Counted from the stretch's first letter, positions 35,443-44,040 are shown. The stretch: 64,000 nt of DNA from DASTHG01 sp035491895 (GCA_035491895.1 DATJJY010000016.1:35497-99496); one strand, 5' to 3'. Program-made: numbers and translations. The notes: generated from the sequence alone by a model not told the origin.

Positions 35443-36138
35443 TCAGGTTCCTTTCCGCAGTGACGCGCGACCGGGCAGCGTGTCCCGTTGCCGCGGACCA
35501 CCGGTTCGCCTCGCCGGGACCGCGTCCGCGGTCCGGGCCACGTAGATGACTCGCTGGATGACCGTGATGACGGTGACGAGCGCCAAGACGGCCACGATCC
35601 AGAACAACAGGCGCCCGTCCCACGCAGCACCGAACAACAGCGTCGGTGCACCGAGAATCAGAGTCCGCTCAGCCCGTGCCGCGATTCCCACCTTGCACTC
35701 GAGACCCAGCCCTTCGGCCCGCGCCCGCGTGTACGAGACGAGCAGCGACGCCGCCAGCGCCGTAATCGCCAGCATCACGCCGAGCGGGATATCGGCCGGC
35801 GGCAATCCGCCGCGCATGAAGTGCAGCGCGATCCCCGCGAACAGCGCCGCTTCTCCCACACGATCGAGCGTGCTGTCGTAGAACGCGCCGAACGTGGAGC
35901 TCGAGCCGCCGACCCGCGCCACCTGCCCGTCGAGAATGTCGAACAGCCCCGACAGGAGCAGCAGCAAGCCGCCGAGCCGGATCTCGCTCAAGCCGAATGC
36001 GACCGCCGAGCCGATCACGATCGCCGCGCCCACCGTGGTGATCGTGTTGGGTCGCACGTGGGCCCGCACCAGACGCCCGACGATCGGCTTCGTGAGACGC
36101 ACGAAGCCGTCTTTCACGGCCTGCGGGATCACGTTCAT
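35443..36138 (-). CDS. CDP-alcohol phosphatidyltransferase, probably phosphatidylinositol-phosphate synthase type
   Basis: 231 residues with about 6 helices. The family motif is complete: Asp67, Asp70-Gly71, Ala74-Arg75, Gly84, Asp88 and Asp92 (FDILDGQVARVGG, GAFYDSTLDR). These enzymes join CDP-diacylglycerol to an alcohol phosphate. The adjacent inositol-phosphate synthase suggests inositol phosphate as acceptor; glycerol phosphate (PgsA) is the alternative. Confidence 0.9.
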   Translation of the reverse strand: MNVIPQAVKDGFVRLTKPIVGRLVRAHVRPNTITTVGAAIVIGSAVAFGLSEIRLGGLLLLLSGLFDILDGQVARVGGSSSTFGAFYDSTLDRVGEAALFAGIALHFMRGGLPPADIPLGVMLAITALAASLLVSYTRARAEGLGLECKVGIAARAERTLILGAPTLLFGAAWDGRLLFWIVAVLALVTVITVIQRVIYVARTADAVPARRTGGPRQRDTLPGRASLRKGT

Positions 36139-36186
36139 AGCCGCGGGAAAGTAACAGGCGGTCGGGACCCCGCAAAGGGGAAACCT

Positions 36187-37392
36187 TCAGTAAAGCAAGT
36201 ACTTGGCGCGGTTCCGGCGAAACTGCGCCAATGCGTCGGACCAACTGGTCCAGATTTCCGGCGCCGTCCGCCCGCTGTCGATCGCGGCCCGCAACTCGGG
36301 ACCTGCCGCGAGCACGTCGAACCACTCGGCGCGGATCTGAAAGCTGTCGGGGTGGACCGCGCGCAGCGCCACGAGCAGCGCGACCGCGAGCCGCGTGGGA
36401 TCGTAGCGAGCGCGGTCCGTCACGCGGAGGCGGAGACCGTGGAGCGGAACGTCGCCGTACTTGCCGTCCGTGGGGGCCTTGGGAGTGAAGTCGTATGCGG
36501 TGACTTCCACCCCGTCCAGAGCAGGTCCCGGAAGAGCGGTGAGGAGACGGCGCGCGTCGAGCCACGGTGCCCCCACCACCTGGAACGCCTCCGCCGTCCC
36601 CCGACCGACCGAGAGGTTCGTCCCCTCGAACAGACACGTCCCCGGATAGTGGAACGCGCTCTCGAGACTGGGCATGTTGGGAGACGGCTTGATCCACGTC
36701 AGTCCTGTCGAATCGTAGCTCACGCCGCGCTGCCACCCCGCCGCCGGCACGACGGTCAGGTCGGCGTGCAACCCCAGGGCGTCGTTCGCCAGCCGCAACA
36801 GCTCGCCCAGCGTCATGCCGTGCCGCATCGGCACCGGAAGAAACCCCACGAAATCGCGCAGCGGGTCGCCGATCGCGCTCCGCACGTTCCCCTGCACGAC
36901 CAGACCCCCGACTGGATCGGGGCGATCGAGCACGACGACCGGAAGGCCCCGGGCGGCCGCTTCACTCATCAGCGTCGTGGCGGTGGCCGGATAGGTGTAG
37001 AACCGCGCGCCGATGTCCTGCAAGTCGATCAACAGGACGTCGATCGAGTCGAGCGCGGCGTGCGCCGCGCTGCGCGAGCCCCCGAACAGGCTGTAGATTG
37101 GAAGCCGGGTGGCGGAATCGATCGCGTCGGGAAGTCCGGGCCGGTCTTCCGCCCCGCGAAACCCGTGCTCCGGGCTGAACAGCGCCACCGGGCGCAACCC
37201 GGCCGCGAGGAGTCGGTCGACGTCGCGGCGTCCCCCGGCGTCCACGCCGGTCTGGTTGCTCAGGAGCCCGAGGCGCTTGCCGCGTACCAGTCGCACCGAA
37301 TCGGACAACAGCACCTCGATCCCCGGACGCACCTGGGGAGATTGACCGCCGCAGCTAAGCACACTCAAGAGCCAGAGGCCATGCGCGCGCAT
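36187..37392 (-). CDS. namZ: Exo-beta-N-acetylmuramidase NamZ-like (DUF1343) lipoprotein
   Basis: 401 residues. The N-terminus MRAHGLWLLSVLSC has a lipobox with Cys14. DUF1343 blocks follow: GLLSNQTGVDAGGRRDVDRL, ALFSPEHGFRG, DVLLIDLQDIGARFYTYPAT, VLDRPDPVGG and GTNLSVGRGTAEAFQVVGAP. The family releases terminal MurNAc from peptidoglycan fragments. The ATG lies in a 12-bp palindrome shared with nagZ. An AGGAGG is 11 bases upstream, inside nagZ coding sequence. Confidence 0.92.
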   Translation of the reverse strand: MRAHGLWLLSVLSCGGQSPQVRPGIEVLLSDSVRLVRGKRLGLLSNQTGVDAGGRRDVDRLLAAGLRPVALFSPEHGFRGAEDRPGLPDAIDSATRLPIYSLFGGSRSAAHAALDSIDVLLIDLQDIGARFYTYPATATTLMSEAAARGLPVVVLDRPDPVGGLVVQGNVRSAIGDPLRDFVGFLPVPMRHGMTLGELLRLANDALGLHADLTVVPAAGWQRGVSYDSTGLTWIKPSPNMPSLESAFHYPGTCLFEGTNLSVGRGTAEAFQVVGAPWLDARRLLTALPGPALDGVEVTAYDFTPKAPTDGKYGDVPLHGLRLRVTDRARYDPTRLAVALLVALRAVHPDSFQIRAEWFDVLAAGPELRAAIDSGRTAPEIWTSWSDALAQFRRNRAKYLLY

Positions 37393-39147
37393 CGTTTGAT
37401 CGTCCTCCTGTTGGTCGCCGCGTGCCGCACCGGGGCTGGTGTCGGGACCGCTGCCGCACCGCCGACACCTGCGCGCCCGGCCGTCGCGCCGGTGACTTCG
37501 GTAGACAGCCTGCTCATGAGCCTGACCGTCCGCCAGCGCGTGGGACAGCTCATCGTGCCGTGGCTGTCCGGCGGCTATGTCGCCAACGACGACTCCGTCT
37601 TCCTCGAGGCGGAGCGGTGGGTGGACTCGCTGCAGGTCGGCGGCATCATCATCTCGGTCGGCGGCCCGTTCGACATCGCCGCCAAGCTGAACACCCTGCA
37701 GCTCCGCTCGAAGCTGCCGCTCCTCGTCTCGGCCGACCTCGAGTGGGGCGCCGCGATGCGCGTCGTCGGCGCGACGGCCTTCCCGCAGATCATGGCCGCC
37801 GGGGCGACGGGCGACACGAACGACGCCTACACGATCGGCGCGGCCGCCGCCCTCGAAGGCCGCGCGGTCGGAATCCACGTGAATTTCGCTCCCGACGCCG
37901 ATCTCAACAACAACCCGCTGAACCCGATCATCAATACGCGCTCCTTCGGCGAGGATCCGCGTGCGGTGAGCGCGCTGGTGCGGGCCTACGTACGCGGCGT
38001 GCACGATCAGGGAATGCTGGCCACGCTGAAGCACTTCCCCGGCCATGGCGACACGGAAACCGATTCGCATATCGGATTGCCGGTGATCACGGCGGGTTAC
38101 GCCCGGCTCGACACGCTCGAGCTCATCCCGTTCCGGGCCGGCATCGGGGCCGGGGCCGACATCGTGATGAGCGCTCACATCGCGTTCCCCGCCCTGACCG
38201 GCTCGGACGATCCCGGAACGCTGTCCGCCGCCGTGCTGACCGGGCTGCTGCGCGATTCGCTCCGGTTCACTGGGCTCGTGGTCACCGACGCGCTGGAGAT
38301 GGGCGCCATCGTCAGCAAGTACGGCGCCGGGGAGGCCACGGTGCGCGCCTTTCTCGCCGGGTCCGATGTCCTGCTGATGCCCGCGAGCGCCGACTCGGCG
38401 CTCGACGCGATGAGCGCGGCGGTGGAATCGGGTCGGATCGCCCACGGACGGCTGGATGCTTCGGTGCGACGCGTCCTCGAAATCAAGCGGCGGCTCGGTC
38501 TGTTCGAGCGCCGCACCGTACCGCTCGACCGCATCATGCAAACCGTCGGCACACGGCGCATGCAGAACGCGGCCGAAGACATCGCCGTGCGCTCGCTGAC
38601 CCTGGTGCGCGACAGCGGCGGGGCGTTGCGCCAGCTGCGCGCGCACCGCAGCCGCCTCGCCGTCATCGCCTACGCCGACGAAGCGACGTCGTCGGTCGCG
38701 CTGCGCTTCTCCGAGCTGCTGCGCCTGAACGGCGACACCGTGGACTACTTCCGCCTGTGGCCGATGTCGGGGCCCGCCTCGTACGACTCGGCTCGCACGG
38801 TGCTGGCGCGCAATCCGGTGGCACTGTTCGCCGCCAACGTGAAGCCGATCTCCTCGCGCGGTAACATCGCCCTGCCCGACTCACTCGCTGCGTTGATCGG
38901 CGCCGTCGACGCGACGCAGCCCACTGTGCTGCTGTCGTTCGGCAGTCCCTACCTGCTCGACCAGACGCCGAGCGTGAAGACCTATCTCATCGCGTGGAGC
39001 GGCGTGCGGGTCTCCGAGCGCGCCGCGGCCCGGGCGGTTCTCGGATTGTCTCCGATCGGAGGGCATTTACCGATCCGGATCCCGCCGGAGTACCACGTCG
39101 GATGGGGCGTCGTGATGCCGGATTCCGTGGTGGCGGCGCACCCATGA
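37381..39147 (+). CDS. nagZ: Beta-N-acetylglucosaminidase (GH3) lipoprotein
   Basis: 588 residues. Signal MRAHRLIVLLLVAAC with lipid Cys15. The GH3 domain contains KHFPGHGDTETDSH (217-230), NagZ-type with the His/Asp general acid pair, and VVTDALEMGAI with nucleophile Asp303. A C-terminal region of about 220 residues may be a second GH3-associated domain. Removes GlcNAc from muropeptides, presumably at the outer membrane or periplasm. Divergent overlap with namZ. Confidence 0.94.
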   Translation: MRAHRLIVLLLVAACRTGAGVGTAAAPPTPARPAVAPVTSVDSLLMSLTVRQRVGQLIVPWLSGGYVANDDSVFLEAERWVDSLQVGGIIISVGGPFDIAAKLNTLQLRSKLPLLVSADLEWGAAMRVVGATAFPQIMAAGATGDTNDAYTIGAAAALEGRAVGIHVNFAPDADLNNNPLNPIINTRSFGEDPRAVSALVRAYVRGVHDQGMLATLKHFPGHGDTETDSHIGLPVITAGYARLDTLELIPFRAGIGAGADIVMSAHIAFPALTGSDDPGTLSAAVLTGLLRDSLRFTGLVVTDALEMGAIVSKYGAGEATVRAFLAGSDVLLMPASADSALDAMSAAVESGRIAHGRLDASVRRVLEIKRRLGLFERRTVPLDRIMQTVGTRRMQNAAEDIAVRSLTLVRDSGGALRQLRAHRSRLAVIAYADEATSSVALRFSELLRLNGDTVDYFRLWPMSGPASYDSARTVLARNPVALFAANVKPISSRGNIALPDSLAALIGAVDATQPTVLLSFGSPYLLDQTPSVKTYLIAWSGVRVSERAAARAVLGLSPIGGHLPIRIPPEYHVGWGVVMPDSVVAAHP

Positions 39148-40370
39148 GCCGACGGCTCGGCGCAACGGCGCTCCGTCATACGATCGCAGCCGCTCTAATT
39201 GCCGCGTGCCACCCCGGTACGCCGGCGCCGGCGCAGCGTGATATCCCCCTCGCGATTCCGGAATCGCTCGGATTCGACGGCAGCCGACTCGACCGCGTCC
39301 GTGAGTATGTCGCGTCGCAGGTGGACAGTGCCTACCCCGGCGCGGTGGTCGCGGTCGGCCGTCACGGCCGGATCGCGCTGCTCGCGGCAGCCGGCCACTA
39401 CAGCGATGGGAACGAGCGCGCCGTGGAACCGGAGACCGTCTACGACCTCGCCTCCCTGACCAAGGTCATTGGACTCACCTCCGCCTGCATGATACTGGTC
39501 GATGAAGGCAAGCTCGACCTCGATGCCCCGGTTCAGCGATACCTGCCGGAATTCCGCGGGCCGCAAAAAGACGCCGTCACGATCCGCCACCTCCTCACAC
39601 ACTCGGCCGGGCTCGCCGCCGATCTGCCGCTCTTCGACTCGACGCGCAGCCGAGCGGCCGCGCTCACCATGGTCGATTCGTCGCCACTGCTTGCGGCGCC
39701 GGGGACGCAGTTTGTGTATTCGGACCTCAGCGCGATCGTGCTGATGCAGGTGGTTGAGCGAATTACCGGCCAATCGCTCGACGCCTATCTCGAGGCCCGG
39801 GTGTTCGGCCCGCTCAAAATGACCGCAACGCGGTTCAACCCGCCGCGGAGCTGGTTGGACCACATCGCGCCGACGGAGCTCGATACGATGTTCCGTCACC
39901 GTCTGCTGCGCGGCGAGGTGCACGACGAAAGCGCGGCGCGATTGGGCGGCGTGTCGGGGAACGCCGGACTGTTCAGCAACGCGACGGACCTGGCGCGGTT
40001 CGCAACCTGGCTGCTCGGCACCGTCGTCAACCGCCCTGGTCCGCCTGCTCCCGCGCTCGTCCGCCCGGACATCGTCGCGATGTTCGTCAAACGCCAAGGC
40101 ATTCCGCCGGGCTCCACACGCGCCCTTGGCTGGGACACGCCGTCCGACTCGGGCTATTCGAGTGCGGGAACGAAACTCTCGCGTCGTTCGTTCGGTCACA
40201 CGGGATACACCGGCACATCGATCTGGATGGACCCGGATAATGATCTGTTCATCATTCTCTTGACCAACCGCGTGAACCCGACGCGGGCGAACACGAAGAT
40301 CCTGGAAGTACGCCCACGCGTCGCGGATCTCGTGGCGGAAGCGCTGGTAGGAGACGGTAGGGAGCGGTAG
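39144..40370 (+). CDS. Serine beta-lactamase-like hydrolase (class C/esterase family), lipoprotein
   Basis: 408 residues. Signal ending LIAAC (Cys22). Catalytic SLTK at 104-107, YSD as the Tyr motif near residue 191, and GHTGYTG near 345 in place of KTG. These belong to the AmpC/EstB/DD-peptidase fold. A peptidoglycan-peptide or ester substrate fits the neighbours better than drug resistance. The start overlaps nagZ (ATGA). The final GDGRER residues come from the downstream repeat. Confidence 0.9.
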   Translation: MSRRLGATALRHTIAAALIAACHPGTPAPAQRDIPLAIPESLGFDGSRLDRVREYVASQVDSAYPGAVVAVGRHGRIALLAAAGHYSDGNERAVEPETVYDLASLTKVIGLTSACMILVDEGKLDLDAPVQRYLPEFRGPQKDAVTIRHLLTHSAGLAADLPLFDSTRSRAAALTMVDSSPLLAAPGTQFVYSDLSAIVLMQVVERITGQSLDAYLEARVFGPLKMTATRFNPPRSWLDHIAPTELDTMFRHRLLRGEVHDESAARLGGVSGNAGLFSNATDLARFATWLLGTVVNRPGPPAPALVRPDIVAMFVKRQGIPPGSTRALGWDTPSDSGYSSAGTKLSRRSFGHTGYTGTSIWMDPDNDLFIILLTNRVNPTRANTKILEVRPRVADLVAEALVGDGRER

Positions 40371-40425
40371 GGGACGGTGGAGACGGCAGAAGACGGTAGG
40401 AGTTACCCCTAAACTCCTACCGTCT
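40343..40425. repeat. GACGGTAGG-type tandem tract ending in a 14-bp hairpin
   Basis: Short GGTAGGRGACGG-like units begin inside the 3' end of the serine-hydrolase gene. They end in a perfect 14-bp stem (40391-40404 with 40412-40425) with a 7-base loop. Probably acts as a terminator before the IscA-type gene. Confidence 0.75.
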
Positions 40426-40465
40426 ACAACCGCAGGTGTTTAGCTTGTAATTACGGAGGAACGAT

Positions 40466-40825
40466 ATGACGACGACACACAAACCCGAATCCATTACGCT
40501 CTCGATCTCCGAGCGCGCCGCGGCTGAAGTCCAGAAGTTCATGGCCGAGGAGAAGGTCGACCCCGCCACGGCGGGGTTGCGCGTCGGCGTGCAGCCCGGC
40601 GGATGCTCCGGCTTCAAGTACAGCCTCAGCATCGAGGAAAAGCCCGAAGCCGACGACATCGTCATCGAGTCGAGCGGCGTGCGGCTCTTCGTCGACAGCT
40701 TCAGCGGCCAGTACCTGAATGGCGTGAATATCGACTACAAGAGCAATTTCCAGGAATCGGGATTCGCCTTCGAAAACCCGAACGCGACCGGCGGCTGCGG
40801 CTGCGGATCGTCCTTCACGGTCTAG
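40466..40825 (+). CDS. erpA: Iron-sulfur cluster insertion protein (IscA/ErpA/SufA family)
   Basis: 119 residues, MTTTHKPESITLSISERAAA. The three conserved cysteines are Cys47 (QPGGCSGF) and Cys111/Cys113 (GGCGCGSSF). A-type carrier that delivers Fe-S clusters to apoproteins. Start set by GGAGG 6-7 bases upstream. Which A-type subgroup (erpA, iscA or sufA) cannot be settled from sequence alone. Confidence 0.93.
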   Translation: MTTTHKPESITLSISERAAAEVQKFMAEEKVDPATAGLRVGVQPGGCSGFKYSLSIEEKPEADDIVIESSGVRLFVDSFSGQYLNGVNIDYKSNFQESGFAFENPNATGGCGCGSSFTV

Positions 40826-40847
40826 CCGGCTCCGCTGATCGACGGAT
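40805..40847 (+). repeat. Direct repeat copy 1 (3' end of the IscA-type gene)
   Basis: 43 bp covering codons GSSFTV, the stop and the following spacer. Copy 2 is at 42338-42380 with three mismatches. Confidence 0.85.
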
Positions 40848-40848
40848 C

Positions 40849-40878
40849 AAAAGGCCCGCGATTCGCGGGCCTTTTGCT
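40849..40878 (+). terminator. Rho-independent terminator after the IscA-type gene
   Basis: A perfect 12-bp stem (AAAAGGCCCGCG with CGCGGGCCTTTT), a 3-base loop ATT and a T-rich end. Confidence 0.9.
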
Positions 40879-40925
40879 TGCCGACGTGTAGATTTGGGCC
40901 TCGACACGTTGCCAGGACTTTCACC

Positions 40926-42338
40926 ATGAGATCGCTCCTCACGCTGCTGCTCTGCTGTCTGGTCGCCGTCGCGGCGCTCCCCGCACAAACCGGGCTGTCG
41001 TACGATGTGCCACAGGGCTGGACCCGCACGCCGGACCCGCGGACCGGCCTCGTCTCCCTGGCACCGCCCGGCATCGGCGCACCACACTTCTGCGTCATCA
41101 CCGTCTTTACCCCCGAAGCATTCGCCGGGACGGAGCGGGAGTTTCACGAGCAGATCGTGCGGCGCGCGATCAGCCAGGCGCGCGTGTTGCAGCCGCCCGA
41201 GCAGGGCAGCGTCGGCGCATTCCTGATGACGAGCATCCACCAGCAGCTGCCGAACGGGCTGCAGCTGTGGAGCCGGATCTACACCGGGCGCTGGGCCGAT
41301 CGCGGACAGGCGTTCATTCTCGCCGCCGACACGCCCGATGCGCTCACCCGCTTCACGCCCACCGCGGACGCAATGATGAGCCGGATCGCGGTGCCGCAGC
41401 CGCTGGCCGGTGGAGACCGGCAACCCGCACCGAGTGAGACGCCCTCCCCAACCGGGGCCACCTTTGGTGACTACCTCTACACGGCGCCGCACGGGTGGTC
41501 GAGCACGCCATCAGGGAACGGACTGTGGATCGCTTCCCCGCCATCGGAGGCGGGTGAACGATGCACGATCGGCCTCTGGCCCATGGCGCCCTCGAGCGGC
41601 GACCTGTTTGCCGATGCGCAGCGAGCTTGGGGCCAGGTCTTCCAGGGCTTCGTCATCCGACCCGAAGATCCGCTCAACAAGACGGTGCTCGTTCGCGGGA
41701 GAGCGCCGCAAGGTTGGGACTATGCACTGCTGCGGCGGGGAATCCTCTGGCCCGCAAACCCGGATGCCCAGCTGGGCGGGTCCATCATGGTGGCAAAGCT
41801 GAACGACCGAGTCGCCATCGTGTCCTTTCTTTCGAAGGATCCCCGGTTCAGCAGTTGCTTCATGTATGGGTACGCATTTCACCCCGAGGTGTGGCCGCGG
41901 TTCTTTGCCAACCTCCACTTCAGGAATTGGACGCCACCTCCAGGAAGTGATGTGGCCCAGCGAATCCAGGGCAGCTGGGAGTCGTTCGGAACCAGCACGG
42001 GTGGCGGAGCCGCCCTGCAATACGCGTTCACGCCGGCCGGCAGGTATGCCTTCTTCGGCGTCGGGCAGCGCTACATGGCGCTCTCACGGTTCGAGGCGGC
42101 CGTCTGGACCAGCACGACGTTCGGCGACGGGTCGTATTCGATCCGCGGCAACGAGCTGACACTGCGGCCGGATCACGGGGACCCCGACGTGTACTTCATC
42201 CGCCTCGAGCAGGTGAGCGAGGACGGCGGGAGAACCTGGACCGAGAAGTTCTTCATGATGCAACCGACGAGAAGCGTCAACCTCGACGGAGCCACCATGC
42301 GGGATAACGAGGTCGCGTTCGAACGCCGCAATCCCTAG
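40926..42338 (+). CDS. Secreted protein with two related N-terminal modules, function unknown
   Basis: 470 residues. Signal peptide MRSLLTLLLCCLVAVAALPA. Two related segments open YDVPQGWTRTPDPRTGLVSL and YTAPHGWSSTPSGNGLWIAS, about 175 residues apart, indicating internal duplication. The C-terminal third has QRIQGSWESFGTS and YSIRGNELTLRPDHG, the look of a lipocalin-like beta domain. No catalytic motif recognised. It is flanked by a 43-bp direct repeat of the IscA-type gene's tail. Confidence 0.8.
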   Translation: MRSLLTLLLCCLVAVAALPAQTGLSYDVPQGWTRTPDPRTGLVSLAPPGIGAPHFCVITVFTPEAFAGTEREFHEQIVRRAISQARVLQPPEQGSVGAFLMTSIHQQLPNGLQLWSRIYTGRWADRGQAFILAADTPDALTRFTPTADAMMSRIAVPQPLAGGDRQPAPSETPSPTGATFGDYLYTAPHGWSSTPSGNGLWIASPPSEAGERCTIGLWPMAPSSGDLFADAQRAWGQVFQGFVIRPEDPLNKTVLVRGRAPQGWDYALLRRGILWPANPDAQLGGSIMVAKLNDRVAIVSFLSKDPRFSSCFMYGYAFHPEVWPRFFANLHFRNWTPPPGSDVAQRIQGSWESFGTSTGGGAALQYAFTPAGRYAFFGVGQRYMALSRFEAAVWTSTTFGDGSYSIRGNELTLRPDHGDPDVYFIRLEQVSEDGGRTWTEKFFMMQPTRSVNLDGATMRDNEVAFERRNP

Positions 42339-42380
42339 GATCGTCTTTCACGGTCTAGCCGGTTCCGCTGTTCGACGGAT
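42338..42380 (+). repeat. Direct repeat copy 2 (relict IscA-type tail)
   Basis: Matches 40805-40847 at 40 of 43 positions and still encodes GSSFTV followed by TAG, but no gene precedes it in that frame. Followed by a second terminator like that of copy 1. Confidence 0.85.
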
Positions 42381-42389
42381 AGCTTCTCC

Positions 42390-42421
42390 GAGGCCCGCGC
42401 AACCCGCGGGCCTCGTTTCTT
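42390..42421 (+). terminator. Rho-independent terminator after the secreted-protein gene
   Basis: A 10-bp stem GAGGCCCGCG/CGCGGGCCTC with a 5-base loop, then GTTTCTT. The stem core GGCCCGCG is shared with the terminator at 40849. Confidence 0.88.
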
Positions 42422-42426
42422 ATCCC

Positions 42427-42431
42427 GGAGG
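42427..42431 (+). promoter_or_regulatory. Shine-Dalgarno supporting a CTG start
   Basis: GGAGG, 6 bases before CTG 42438. No ATG, GTG or TTG in frame is near it. Confidence 0.6.
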
Positions 42432-42437
42432 CTCGAC

Positions 42438-43913
42438 CTGCGACCGCTCGACATCGCCGTCATCGTCGCCTATTGCGTAGCCGTGGCGGCCGTCGGCGTT
42501 TTCCTCTCCGGCCGCCAGCAGGATAGCACCGACTACTTCCTCGGCCGCCGGGGACTGCCCTGGTGGGCGATTCTGCTCTCGATCGTGGCGACGGAGACAT
42601 CCGCCCTCACCGTCATTTCGGTGCCGGGGCTCGCCGCCACGACGAATCTCACCTTCATCCAGCTCGGGTTTGGCTATCTCGTCGGCCGCATCGGCGTGGC
42701 GTTTCTCCTGCTCCCCGGCTACTTCGAGGGGACCCAGGACACCGCCTACCAGCGGCTGGAGCGGCGCTTCGGGCCGAACGCGCGCCGCACCGCCTCCGCC
42801 GTATTTCTCGTCACCCGCTCACTGGCGGACGCGGTACGGGTGTTCGCCACCGCCATCCCGCTCGCGATCATCACACACTGGAGCATCCCGGCCGGGATCC
42901 TCGCCACCGGTGTCATCACGCTCGCCTACACCTGGTTCGGCGGCATGCGTGCCGTGGTCTGGACGGACATCCTGCAGCTCGGCGTGTACATCCTGGGCGG
43001 CGTGGCCACACTCGTCGTCGCCCTGCACAAGGTCGGCGGGGTGAGCGCGATGGGCGCGGCTTACGATCACTTCAAGCTGGTTTTCCTCGACTTCTCCTTC
43101 TCCTTCTCGCGCACCTATACCTTCTGGAGCGGTCTCATCGGCGGTGCCCTGCTTTCAGCGGCGTCGCATGGAACCGATCAGCTGATCGTACAACGGCTGC
43201 TGTCCGCCCGCGGCCTGACCGACGCGCGCAAGGCACTGATCGGATCCGGCGTCTTCATCATCTTCCAGTTCGCGTTGTTCCTCCTCGTCGGCACCAGCCT
43301 CTGGCTCACCGGCGCCGCGCATCCGGGCGTGTCGAGTGACCAGATCTACCCGACCTTCGTCGCCACCGAGCTGCCCCCGGGCCTCGCCGGGCTCGTCGTC
43401 GCCGGCCTGCTCGCCGCCGCCATGGGAACACACGCCTCGGCGATCAACTCGCTCGCTTCCGCGTCGACGAACGACTTCTACGCCCCGCTCACCGGTCAGC
43501 GCGATCCGGCACGGCTGCTCAAGGTCGGCCGTCTGATGACCCTCGTCTGGGCGATCGTCCTCGTGGTCGGGGCGATGCTCTTTCCCGATCGGCGCACACC
43601 GGTCGTCGAGCTGGCGCTGCAGGTCGCTTCGCTCACTTACGGCGCCCTGCTCGGCACCTATCTGCTTGGCGGCTTCTGGCCGCGCGCCCGGGAACGGGAC
43701 GTGATCATCGCAATGGTCGTCGGCATCGTCTTGATGTTCCCGGTGATCTTCGCTGCACGCCTGGGAGCGCTGTTCCACGATCCGCCGATCCTGACCACAC
43801 TCCGCACGTTGGCCTGGCCGTGGGATGTGCCGCTGGGGACAGCGGTCACGGTGCTCGTGGGGATGGCGTCGTCGATGATCGGACGGTCGGGACATGAACC
43901 GGCCAAATCGTGA
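42438..43913 (+). CDS. Sodium:solute symporter (SSS family), probable CTG start
   Basis: 491 residues with about 13 helices. The N-terminus LRPLDIAVIVAYCVAVAAVG and the signature YFLGRRGLPWWAILLSIVAT define the family. The first in-frame GTG (42483) would cut helix 1; CTG 42438 keeps it and has GGAGG 6 bases upstream. Substrate unknown. Beside NagZ, NamZ and a sugar kinase it may import MurNAc or GlcNAc, as the SSS-type MurT is reported to do in Tannerella. Confidence 0.9.
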   Translation: MRPLDIAVIVAYCVAVAAVGVFLSGRQQDSTDYFLGRRGLPWWAILLSIVATETSALTVISVPGLAATTNLTFIQLGFGYLVGRIGVAFLLLPGYFEGTQDTAYQRLERRFGPNARRTASAVFLVTRSLADAVRVFATAIPLAIITHWSIPAGILATGVITLAYTWFGGMRAVVWTDILQLGVYILGGVATLVVALHKVGGVSAMGAAYDHFKLVFLDFSFSFSRTYTFWSGLIGGALLSAASHGTDQLIVQRLLSARGLTDARKALIGSGVFIIFQFALFLLVGTSLWLTGAAHPGVSSDQIYPTFVATELPPGLAGLVVAGLLAAAMGTHASAINSLASASTNDFYAPLTGQRDPARLLKVGRLMTLVWAIVLVVGAMLFPDRRTPVVELALQVASLTYGALLGTYLLGGFWPRARERDVIIAMVVGIVLMFPVIFAARLGALFHDPPILTTLRTLAWPWDVPLGTAVTVLVGMASSMIGRSGHEPAKS

Positions 43914-44022
43914 TGCGACCGCAGTCGTTCGGCGCCTGCAAGCCGCCGCCCGGCGCCAGCGGCGTCGCGTCTTGAAAGACGTCAGCGGAGTGCCATTCAT
44001 GGCCAGTCGCTCGAGCGCCGAG

Positions 44023-44040
44023 CGCCGACTTCAGTCGGCG
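44023..44040. repeat. Short palindrome CGCCGACT-tc-AGTCGGCG
   Basis: An 8-bp inverted repeat with a 2-base centre in the 146-bp gap between symporter and kinase. Otherwise the gap holds no gene or clear promoter. Possible REP-type element. Confidence 0.6.

Noticed and set aside
35488..37380. N-terminal extension of the nagZ frame to 1219 residues
   Set aside because: The upstream part is antisense to the phosphatidyltransferase and namZ. The lipoprotein signal starts at 37381.
40423..40451. Promoter TCTACA-17-TGTAAT before the IscA-type gene
   Set aside because: The predicted start would remove the Shine-Dalgarno, and the -35 overlaps the hairpin stem; too weak to list.
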